DNA of 64,000 nt, from contig NZ_JBAFWT010000001.1 in NCBI RefSeq assembly GCF_043195195.1, forward strand, positions 372,001 to 436,000. The letters are read 5' to 3'. This document shows positions 34,911 to 41,448 of the stretch, piece after piece. A program made the translations under genes and the position numbers. This DNA is from NCEH01 sp043195195. Lineage in GTDB: Bacteria; Pseudomonadota; Alphaproteobacteria; Rhizobiales; Xanthobacteraceae. Every line of letters starts with the position of its first letter. Position 1 is the stretch's first letter. The notes under the pieces were generated by a model. The model was not told the origin of the DNA, did not search any database, and saw nothing but the letters and a program-made list of their open reading frames with translations.

Positions 34911-35690
34911 ATGATGATGAACAGGCGCAGCTTCTCGGTCGCCCTCGTTGCCGGTGCCGCGGCTTCGCTGATCTCCACCCGCGGCATGGCCGCCACCGAA
35001 GCGCCGGCGAAGGCGCGCAACATCGTGCTGGCCCACGGGCTGTTCGCCGATGGATCATGCTGGTCCGAGGTGATCGCGCGTCTTCAGGCGGCGGGTCTCA
35101 ATGCCACGGCTGTGCAGAACCCGCTGACGACGCTGCCGGAAGCCGTTGCCTCCGCCCAGCGCGTGCTTGATCGGCAGGACGGGCCAACCGTCCTGGTCGG
35201 GCATTCCTTCTCCGGCATGATCGTCTCGGAGGTCGGCGTGCATCCGAAGGTGTCGGCGCTGGTCTATGTGGCGGCGCGGGCGCCGGACGCGGGCGAGGAT
35301 TACGCCGCTCTGGCGAAGACCTATCCCACGCCGCCGGCTTCCGCCGGCATCGTCTTCGACGGCGATGAGGGCCGCCTCACCGAGGAAGCGTTTCTGCGCG
35401 ACTTCGCGGGCGATCTGCCGGAGGCGAAGGCGAAGGTGCTCTATGCGGTTCAGGAGCCGTTTCACAAGGCGCTGCTCGCCGGCAAGACCACGCAGGCCGC
35501 CTGGCGCTCGAAGCCGAGCTTCTATGCAGTTTCCACCGAAGATCGCACGATCAACCCGGATCTGGAGCGCTTCATGGCCAAGCGCATGGGCGCAAAGACC
35601 ATCGAAGTGAAATCCAGCCATCTCTCCCTGATCTCCCATCCCGACGAAATCTCAAAGCTCATCCTCCAAGCCGCAGGACAAGCCGACTAG
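34911..35690 (+). CDS. Secreted alpha/beta hydrolase (Tat signal)
   Basis: 259 residues with a twin-arginine signal (MMMNRRSFSVALVAGAAASL), then IVLAHGLFADGSCWSEVIARLQ, nucleophile GHSFSG, VAARAPDAGEDYAAL and His in KSSHLSLISHPDE. It matches the hydrolase at 33869 block for block but uses the Tat rather than the Sec route, so the two are diverged tandem duplicates. The 205-nt gap before it may contain its own promoter. Confidence 0.88.
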   Translation: MMMNRRSFSVALVAGAAASLISTRGMAATEAPAKARNIVLAHGLFADGSCWSEVIARLQAAGLNATAVQNPLTTLPEAVASAQRVLDRQDGPTVLVGHSFSGMIVSEVGVHPKVSALVYVAARAPDAGEDYAALAKTYPTPPASAGIVFDGDEGRLTEEAFLRDFAGDLPEAKAKVLYAVQEPFHKALLAGKTTQAAWRSKPSFYAVSTEDRTINPDLERFMAKRMGAKTIEVKSSHLSLISHPDEISKLILQAAGQAD

Positions 35691-35861
35691 TCGCGGGCGA
35701 ATGATGAGGGCAATCGCTCTCAAATCTTGCGCTGCACCCAAGCAGCGCGCTTCCTGGGGCTGCTCGATGCAGCCCCAGCTTGTGTTTAGTCACGCATTTC
35801 ATGCTAAAACATCACAAACGATTCCGAACTACAAATATTTTCACACCACAGAGGAGTATAT

Positions 35862-36212
35862 ATGTATAAAATATTTGGCTTTCTGAAAAGGCGTAACGAC
35901 ATCAATATGGATGAATTCATCGACTACTATGAGAACAACCATATCCCGCTGATCCTCAGCTTGGCCCCAGCGCCGCCGATCTATAAGCGCTGCTATATCG
36001 TCCACGGGGAAAAGCTGACCGAGGGGAGCGCCAGCATCGACTTCGATGTCATGACTGAACTTGGCTTTCCTGATCGAGAGGCTTTTCTCGCATGGATTGG
36101 CAAGCTTTTCGGTCCCGACGCGGGCGAGCAGGTCGCGGCCGACGAAGCACGATTTCTCGACCGATCGCAGACACGGGCCTATGTCGTCGATGAACGCATC
36201 ACCTCCGAGTGA
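35862..36212 (+). CDS. EthD domain protein
   Basis: 116 residues, ferredoxin-like dimeric alpha/beta barrel: MYKIFGFLKRRNDINMDEFIDYYENNHIPLI at the N-terminus (seen as FGFLKRRNDINMDEF and YYENNHIPL) and an ERITSE end. EthD proteins help ether and aromatic compound breakdown or act as small cyclases. AGGAG lies about 6 nt before ATG in an AT-rich leader. It closes the hydrolase/oxidoreductase group and is probably separately transcribed (171-nt gap). Confidence 0.82.
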   Translation: MYKIFGFLKRRNDINMDEFIDYYENNHIPLILSLAPAPPIYKRCYIVHGEKLTEGSASIDFDVMTELGFPDREAFLAWIGKLFGPDAGEQVAADEARFLDRSQTRAYVVDERITSE

Positions 36213-36347
36213 TGGATGACGATGCGGCCCGGTTCCGGACTGACCTGACGACCCAACCCGGGACTCAGGTGTTGCAAGCACCGCAACCAACAGCTGGCCA
36301 CGTCGCGAGAGGCGAGCCGGACGATCCTAGAAACCTGGAGAATGGGA

Positions 36348-36432
36348 TGGTGCGGGCGGTCGGAATCGAACCGACACTCCTCTCGGAACCGGATTTTGAG
36401 TCCGGCGCGTCTACCAGTTCCACCACGCCCGC
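36348..36432 (-). tRNA. tRNA-Leu (anticodon CAA)
   Basis: On the minus strand: acceptor GCGGGCG pairing with CGCCCGC, discriminator A, and an encoded CCA; anticodon stem CCGGA/TCCGG with loop CTCAAAA (anticodon CAA); a variable arm (TTCCGAGAGGAG) of class II type; T-loop GGTTCGATTCC. Length 85 nt with CCA. Reads TTG codons. It marks the boundary between the accessory region and the stress genes. Confidence 0.95.
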
Positions 36433-36524
36433 ATCAGGCGCTATCTATATCGGCTTTGAGGGCGCGCCAACTAAAAACTCACGCCGGCGAGCCCAGTCCC
36501 TGGGGACGAGGCGCACGAGTGCGG

Positions 36525-38003
36525 TCACAGGCCCTGCGGACGGTGAAGACCGTGCCAGCCGGTGCCGAAGCTCAGGCTCTGCAGCGGCGCGCGGCTCATG
36601 AGATGGGAGACCGGGCGCGGCGGCTTCTCGTTCAGCGCCTCCAGGAAGGATTGCGCCCAGCTGTCGATGTCGTGGCGGGTGAGCACCGCCATCATGCGGG
36701 CATGGCGTTCGCGCCGCTCTTCCAGAGGCATGTCGAGCGCGCGGCGCAGCGCAAGCGCCATGCCCTCGGTCTCATGCGGGTTCACCATCAGGGCGCCGCC
36801 GGACAATTCCGCCGCCGCGCCGGCGAACTGCGAGAGCACCAGCACGCCGGGATCGGCGGGATCCTGCGCGGCGACATATTCCTTGGCCACCAAATTCATC
36901 CCGTCCCGCAGCGGCGTCACCAGAGCCACGTCCGCGAGGCGATAGAAGCCGGCGAGGGCCGAGCGCGAATAGGTCTTGTTGACGTAGCGGAGCGGCGTCC
37001 ACGAGACGTCGCCGTACATCCCGTTGATCTGCCCGGCCTTGTGCGAGATGAAGCGGTCCATCTCGATATATTCCGGCACCTCGGTGCGGCTCTTGGGCGT
37101 GATCTGCACGAACGTCATCTTCTCGTGCAGCTCGGGCGCGGTGCGCAGCAGGTGCTCGTAAGCCTCAAGTCGATTGGGAATGCCCTTGGAATAATCCAGC
37201 CGGTCGACGCCGAGGATCAGCTTCTTACCGGTCAGGCTCTCGCTGAAGCTCTTCACATAATTGGTGCGGCGCGCATGGCGGGCGCGGCGCGCGAACGCCT
37301 CGGTCTCGATGGAGACCGGGAACGCGCCCACCTTCACCCGGCGGCCGGCGATGTCATAGGCGGTGCCGTCGGCCGTCGCCTGCCCGCCTCGGCTTTCCAG
37401 GTAGCGGCCGAAATTGTCCCGGTCGCTCTCGGTCTGGAAGCCCACCAAATCGTAATGGGCGAGCGAGCCGATGATCTCGCCGTGGCGCGGCAGCGTGGCC
37501 AGCAGTTCCGGCGGCGGCATGGGAATGTGCAGGAAGAAGCCGATGCGGTTCTTGTGACCGCGCTCGCGCAGATATTTCGCCAGCGGCATCATGTGGTAGT
37601 CGTGGATCCAGACCACATCGTCTTCCTGCAGGATCTTGGAGACGTGCTCCGCGAAATTGCGGTTGACGCGGATGTAGCCCGACAAATCGGCACGCTGGAA
37701 TTCGGCGAGATCGACCCGGTAATGCAGGATCGGCCAGAGCACCCGATTGGCGAAGCCGTTGTAATATTCCTGGTAGTCGTCCTCCTTGAGGTCGACCACA
37801 GCATATTTGATCTTGCCGCGGGTCGACACGACAGGGCGATCGGAGGGCGCGTCATTGATGCGCCCGGACCAGCCGAACCATACGCCGGAGCGGCCCTCCA
37901 AGGCCGCGTTGACGGCGACGGTAAGGCCGCCAGCGGAAGTCTTTCCGCCCGGCTGGGGAACGGCAACCCGATTCGATACGACGATGAGGCGCGACACGGT
38001 CAA
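36525..38003 (-). CDS. otsA: Trehalose-6-phosphate synthase
   Basis: 492 residues, GT20 family; transfers glucose from UDP-glucose (or GDP-glucose) to glucose-6-phosphate. Typical motifs: RLIVVSNRVAVP start, GVWFGWSG, WIHDYHMMPLAKYLRERG, LGVDRLDYSKGIPNRL and TPLRDGMNLVAKEYVAAQ. It overlaps the end of otsB by 4 nt, so otsBA is one coupled unit. The promoter at 38888-38913 suggests general-stress control. Trehalose protects against osmotic and drying stress. Confidence 0.97.
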   Translation of the reverse strand: MTVSRLIVVSNRVAVPQPGGKTSAGGLTVAVNAALEGRSGVWFGWSGRINDAPSDRPVVSTRGKIKYAVVDLKEDDYQEYYNGFANRVLWPILHYRVDLAEFQRADLSGYIRVNRNFAEHVSKILQEDDVVWIHDYHMMPLAKYLRERGHKNRIGFFLHIPMPPPELLATLPRHGEIIGSLAHYDLVGFQTESDRDNFGRYLESRGGQATADGTAYDIAGRRVKVGAFPVSIETEAFARRARHARRTNYVKSFSESLTGKKLILGVDRLDYSKGIPNRLEAYEHLLRTAPELHEKMTFVQITPKSRTEVPEYIEMDRFISHKAGQINGMYGDVSWTPLRYVNKTYSRSALAGFYRLADVALVTPLRDGMNLVAKEYVAAQDPADPGVLVLSQFAGAAAELSGGALMVNPHETEGMALALRRALDMPLEERRERHARMMAVLTRHDIDSWAQSFLEALNEKPPRPVSHLMSRAPLQSLSFGTGWHGLHRPQGL

Positions 38004-38866
38004 TTCCTCCGCTCGAAGGGCTTTTCCGCCAAGGTGGCGATCAAGGAGCGCACGTCCGCCGGCTCAGGCAGGACGGCATGGACGCCGGGGAACTGGCGCC
38101 CAACGGAAATTGCGATGCCCCCAAGGGCGCACACGCTGGCGAATCCGGCCTGGTCGGTGACGTCGTCGCCGATGAACACCGGAGTGCGGCCGCCGTAGGC
38201 CGCCAGTTCCATGAAGCGGGTCACCGCCATGCCCTTGTCGTGGCCGGCCTGCTTCACTTCGAACACCATGCGCCCGGGCAGCACCACAAGCCGGGCGTGG
38301 CTTTCACCGACCAAAGCATGGAGCATGCCTTCCAGCACCGGGCCGATCTCGGGCGCATCGCGATAATGCATGGCGACGCTGGCGCCCTTGTCCTCTGCCA
38401 TGACCCCTTCAAGATCCGCGGCGATAAGGGCGAGGGTCGCGCGCAGGTCGTGCGGGAGCGGCGCCACCGAGGAGACGATCTCCCCACCGGGCTGCGCGCG
38501 CATCTGCGCACCGTGGATGCCGGAGGCGGACAGGCGCAGGGGCGCGAACAGATGGTCCAGGTTCTCGACCGCCCGTCCGCTGACCAGCGCCAGGGCGCCA
38601 TCGGCCCGCGTCTGCAATGCGGAAAGATCCGCCAGCAATTCCGGCGGCACGACCACTGCGTCCGGACGCGCGGCGATATCGATCAGCGTGCCGTCCACAT
38701 CGAAGAAAAACGCGCAGCGCGCGGGATCCAGCAGGTTCACCAGATGGCCGATTCCAGCCGAAGGAGTCTCAGTGCCACCGGCACCCGGACCAACTTCATG
38801 TCCGCCGGAAACCGGCGCGAGAGAAGCGGAGAAACCGGGGGTCAAGGTTGGCATGTAGGTATCCAT
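38000..38866 (-). CDS. otsB: Trehalose-6-phosphate phosphatase
   Basis: 288 residues, HAD phosphatase. Nucleophile motif FFDVDGTLID (DVDGT at 56-60), ALVSGR, and the Asp pair motif IGDDVTDQAGF near the C-terminus. The N-terminal 40 residues are low-complexity (Gly/Pro). It removes phosphate from trehalose-6-phosphate made by OtsA, encoded next. An alternative ATG lies at 38854. The EcfG-type -10 element is only about 22 nt upstream of the start, so the leader is short. Confidence 0.95.
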   Translation of the reverse strand: MDTYMPTLTPGFSASLAPVSGGHEVGPGAGGTETPSAGIGHLVNLLDPARCAFFFDVDGTLIDIAARPDAVVVPPELLADLSALQTRADGALALVSGRAVENLDHLFAPLRLSASGIHGAQMRAQPGGEIVSSVAPLPHDLRATLALIAADLEGVMAEDKGASVAMHYRDAPEIGPVLEGMLHALVGESHARLVVLPGRMVFEVKQAGHDKGMAVTRFMELAAYGGRTPVFIGDDVTDQAGFASVCALGGIAISVGRQFPGVHAVLPEPADVRSLIATLAEKPFERRN

Positions 38867-38887
38867 CTAGGTACATAGTAGCATTGG

Positions 38888-38913
38888 AACGTCCCCGCTT
38901 GGCTTCGGGTTCC
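38888..38913 (-). promoter_or_regulatory. EcfG-type (general stress sigma) promoter for otsBA
   Basis: Minus strand: GGAAC at 38909-38913, 17-nt spacer, CGTT at 38888-38891. This is the exact alphaproteobacterial EcfG consensus, oriented toward otsB. Paired back to back with the promoter at 38994. Confidence 0.8.
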
Positions 38914-38993
38914 GTCTTAAAACGACCAAAAAAGCGCCACGATGAAATCAGCAGCGCTCGCGCTTGATTTGTGGGGGCGCGTCAACCTGGACC

Positions 38994-39018
38994 GGAACCG
39001 GAAGAGATCCGTAGCGTT
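38994..39018 (+). promoter_or_regulatory. EcfG-type promoter for the DUF883 gene
   Basis: GGAAC at 38994-38998, 16-nt spacer, CGTT at 39015-39018, exact consensus. It lies 29 nt before the DUF883 ATG at 39047, which implies a short leader with its GGAG ribosome site. Confidence 0.82.
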
Positions 39019-39046
39019 TGCCTCCCTGAATCCACGGAGACACGCC

Positions 39047-39427
39047 ATGTTCGGACATTCGCGCTCATCCACCGCCGATATATCGAAGCGTCTCGAAGCC
39101 CTGCGGCATGACATCACCCTGCTCGGAGAGGCCCTCGCGGGTGCGGCGGAAGAAAATACCCGCGAACCGCGCCATCAGGCCGGCCGTTATTTCAACGAGG
39201 CGGTCCAGACGCTGGAAAGCGAAGCGGCCAACCTCGCCAAGAACGGCCTCTCCCTAGCTCGCAAGGGTGGCCGGGAGGCCGGGCGTCATATTGATGACGT
39301 CGTCGATCATGCGCATGATCTCGTGGTGCGCAACCCCGGCTCGGTCGTGGTCGGCGCGGTGGCCATAGGGTTGACCATCGGTTGCGTGCTATATGCCCTA
39401 GCGGGAACCTCATCCCGCCGAAACTGA
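39047..39427 (+). CDS. DUF883 (ElaB/YqjD-like) membrane-anchored stress protein
   Basis: 126 residues. A polar helical part (ADISKRLEALRHDITLLGEALA, EAVQTLESEAANLAKNGLS) is followed by RNPGSVVVGAVAIGLTIGCVLYALAG, a C-terminal membrane segment, and a basic end. The plan matches DUF883/ElaB proteins, which anchor to the inner membrane; E. coli relatives bind ribosomes or are stress induced. GGAG lies 7 nt before ATG 39047; a longer frame from 38942 would begin upstream of the promoter. Confidence 0.85.
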   Translation: MFGHSRSSTADISKRLEALRHDITLLGEALAGAAEENTREPRHQAGRYFNEAVQTLESEAANLAKNGLSLARKGGREAGRHIDDVVDHAHDLVVRNPGSVVVGAVAIGLTIGCVLYALAGTSSRRN

Positions 39428-39531
39428 AGATTCCTTCGTTCGGCGGGGTTGTCGGCCACCCGACGAAGAAGGCATTAAATAAAGATCGGCCGGTCGCACC
39501 CGGCGCCCGCCGGCGACAAGGATATGTGGAG

Positions 39532-39807
39532 ATGAAAATGAGGGCGGCTATCATTGTGTTCGCGGCGGCGTTGGCCCTGGGCGGCTGCAGCCAATATTCT
39601 GAATCCGACCGCGCGGTCGGCGGTGGCCTTCTGGGCGCCGGCGCCGGCGCCCTGATCGGCGGCGCGGCGACCGGCACGGCCGGCGGCGCCATTGTGGGCG
39701 GTGTGCTCGGCGGCGCGACTGGCGCCATCGTCGGCGCCTCCACCACACCGAAGGCCTGCTGGGCGCGCGACGCCTACGGCAATTCCTATCGCGTCACCTG
39801 CCCCTGA
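39532..39807 (+). CDS. Glycine-zipper lipoprotein
   Basis: 92 residues: lipoprotein signal with lipobox LALGGC followed by SQYS, then a Gly/Ala-rich glycine-zipper core (AVGGGLLGAGAGALIGGAATG, GGAIVGGVLGGATGAIVG) and a short C-terminal part with AYGNSYRVTCP. It is an outer- or inner-membrane lipoprotein of the OsmB/17-kDa-antigen-like kind. ATG at 39538 with GGAG at 6 nt is an equal alternative start. It is 104 nt after DUF883 and may be read through from the same stress promoter; a strong terminator follows. Confidence 0.82.
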   Translation: MKMRAAIIVFAAALALGGCSQYSESDRAVGGGLLGAGAGALIGGAATGTAGGAIVGGVLGGATGAIVGASTTPKACWARDAYGNSYRVTCP

Positions 39808-39832
39808 TCGGCGGGTATGCGCGAAAAAAATT

Positions 39833-39864
39833 ACGGGGCACCCTTTGGGCGCCCCGTTTTTTTT
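39833..39864 (+). terminator. Strong intrinsic terminator
   Basis: ACGGGGC (39833-39839), inner CCC/GGG, GCCCCGT (39851-39857), then eight Ts. It ends the DUF883-lipoprotein transcript. Confidence 0.9.
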
Positions 39865-40208
39865 ACGCTGTCCCGGACTTCAACCGCAGGTCCGCATGCG
39901 CGCTCACCGGCACGTGACCGCAAATTGCCCCTACGGACGCGGAATGAAGTGGAACCAAAGCCGGATTGTGGCATTGATCTCATGTGTCGGCTTCGTGCCG
40001 AACCTCCAAGTCACCTGACGAGGTCCCCTTTTGGGGCGTCTTTTTGAGGCGCTTGTTTTGGGTCACCTCTCATGGCGGATCGGCTTTCCGGTCCGCCATT
40101 TTTTTGACTCCGGCGTTCTCAAACCAAAACCCCGGCCGAAGCCGGGGTGTTGTCGAACAGCATTCCGGTGTCGTCCGGGACGCGCCGCCCGAGGCCTGAA
40201 GCAAGATG
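39865..40208 (+). ncRNA. Gene-free stretch with tandem terminators; possible small RNAs
   Basis: No supported protein gene. After the strong terminator come a hairpin with T5 (CCCC/GGGG core, 40017-40045), a second strong one (40072-40105) and a third hairpin CCCCGGC/GCCGGGG (40130-40147) without a T-tract. Terminators that follow no known gene suggest one or two short rightward transcripts, for example ending near 40045 and 40105. No promoter was recognised, so this is a candidate only. Confidence 0.3.
40072..40105 (+). terminator. Intrinsic terminator
   Basis: ATGGCGGATCGG (40072-40083) pairs with CCGGTCCGCCAT (40088-40099), with one mismatch, across loop CTTT, followed by a run of Ts to 40105. 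It may end an unannotated rightward RNA. Confidence 0.8.
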
Positions 40209-40391
40209 CTATGGCACCGTCGGGCCGCGGCCACGCCGCATGAAGCCGAGCACGGCGGAAATGAGAAACAGGACGATCGCGACATAGAAGATGATCTTGG
40301 CGATCTCGATGGCCGTGCCCGCAATGGCGCCGAAACCCAGCACCGCGGCGATCAAGGCAATCACAAGAAACGTAATGGCCCAGCTGATCAT
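40209..40391 (-). CDS. DUF1328 small membrane protein
   Basis: 60 residues, nearly all hydrophobic: SWAITFLVIALIAAVLGFG, then IAKIIFYVAIVLFLISAVLGF and a basic tail. Two membrane helices; matches DUF1328 (YtjA-like), a family of unknown function often under stress control. ATG at 40391 has GGAG 7 nt upstream. The EcfG-type promoter at 40493-40517 points to it with a leader of about 95 nt. Confidence 0.88.
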   Translation of the reverse strand: MISWAITFLVIALIAAVLGFGAIAGTAIEIAKIIFYVAIVLFLISAVLGFMRRGRGPTVP

Positions 40392-40492
40392 GGGGAAACT
40401 CCGTTTACGCCCGCCCACAGGGGCTGGGCAGGTCGGCCCGCGATGCCGGAGGTCGACGACGCGGGAGGCCCGTGAGGAAGCCTTGCCGTCTC

Positions 40493-40517
40493 AACGGCGT
40501 GAGCGGTGCGCGGTTCC
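40493..40517 (-). promoter_or_regulatory. EcfG-type promoter for DUF1328 gene
   Basis: Minus strand: GGAAC at 40513-40517, 16-nt spacer, CGTT at 40493-40496. Exact consensus, oriented toward 40391. Back to back with the promoter at 40577. Confidence 0.78.
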
Positions 40518-40576
40518 GCGCCTGGGGCACCGGCATACGAAGATAAAGGAATATTTTTAACAACCCGGGATCGGCC

Positions 40577-40601
40577 GGAACAAAGCGGGACCCTCCGCGT
40601 T
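40577..40601 (+). promoter_or_regulatory. EcfG-type promoter for the 40637 gene
   Basis: GGAAC at 40577-40581, 16-nt spacer, CGTT at 40598-40601; start codon 36 nt further on with an excellent ribosome site. Exact consensus. Confidence 0.82.
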
Positions 40602-40636
40602 TGTTGGCGAATAGTGTTGAGGCGGAGGAGAGCAGA

Positions 40637-40948
40637 ATGCCCGGACCGCGACATTTCCCGGCCGGGAAGGCAATGCCGAATGGCCTTCCCGCACCCCATG
40701 GCTACGATCAGTGCGAATTCACGCCCGATCAGGCGCCGCGCGACTATGCCCGCCCGCGCAAACTCCGCGGACCGGACGAGGAGCGGCGTCACCTGCGTTC
40801 AGTGTCCGCCGCGATCGGCGAGACCGGTGGCGCAGACATGTCCTCCCCCAAGTCCACGGTTTTGCCGTCCTATGCGCGCCGGGCCGATGCGCGATGGGAC
40901 AATGACGGCGACCCCGTTGATGGTTCTTCGCGGCTCTATCGGGAATGA
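40637..40948 (+). CDS. Unrecognised small protein, probable general-stress gene
   Basis: 103 residues, hydrophilic, no membrane segment: MPGPRHFPAGKAMPNGL, a middle part with YDQCEFTPDQAPRDYARPRK, and a C-terminus rich in Arg/Asp (SYARRADARWDNDGDP). I recognise no family. GGAGGAG lies 6 nt before the ATG, and an EcfG-type promoter is 36 nt upstream, so it is very likely real and stress-induced. It lies between DUF1328 (divergent) and the NepR-like gene (same strand). Confidence 0.75.
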   Translation: MPGPRHFPAGKAMPNGLPAPHGYDQCEFTPDQAPRDYARPRKLRGPDEERRHLRSVSAAIGETGGADMSSPKSTVLPSYARRADARWDNDGDPVDGSSRLYRE

Positions 40949-41126
40949 CCCGGTCGCTGCCCATTTGTAACTCCACACCACTTTCCCTTGCAGGAAAGGG
41001 CATTGCCATGGCAAGTCCAGAACGGCTTTTGTGCACTGCCCTCCTGCTACCTGGCGAACCCACGTCATGCGCACGCTGCGTCCAGACCAAACCATGATCA
41101 TGCAGGACCAAAAAGAGGGAGGCGGT

Positions 41127-41342
41127 ATGCGAGCCCCTCATCGCAGGGACATTTCCGCACGCCAGGATCTTCTTGGTAAGGAATTGCGCCAGCTGTTCGA
41201 TGAATTTACCCAGGAAGACGTTCCTGATGACCTGATGCGTCTTGCGCAGCAGTTGCAGGGTGCGGTTCAAGCGCGGACCGAGGCGGACCCGCCGGCGGAA
41301 ACGCCCCCGAGCATGAGTCCCAAGGAAAAAGACGAGGCCTGA
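41127..41342 (+). CDS. NepR-like anti-sigma factor
   Basis: 71 residues. The core LGKELRQLFDEFTQEDVPDDLMRLAQQLQ matches the NepR helix pair (seen as KELRQLFDEF and VPDDLMRLAQQL; family form is LRxxYDxxxxExVPDRxxxLLxxL), with a disordered acidic/Pro tail. NepR binds and holds EcfG sigma until phosphorylated PhyR takes it away. GGAGG lies 4 nt before the ATG at 41127; earlier ATGs have none. phyR and ecfG are not beside it, which suggests a paralogue. Its neighbours carry EcfG promoters, but I found none directly upstream of it. Confidence 0.72.
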   Translation: MRAPHRRDISARQDLLGKELRQLFDEFTQEDVPDDLMRLAQQLQGAVQARTEADPPAETPPSMSPKEKDEA

Positions 41343-41448
41343 CGCGGTCACGTTTCCGCTGTCCTGACGCGCGACATCCCCTCCTTCATGTGAAGGCGAT
41401 GCCGCGTTTCGTGCGTGTCGACGCGACTCGCGCGCCGGCGCGCACCTT

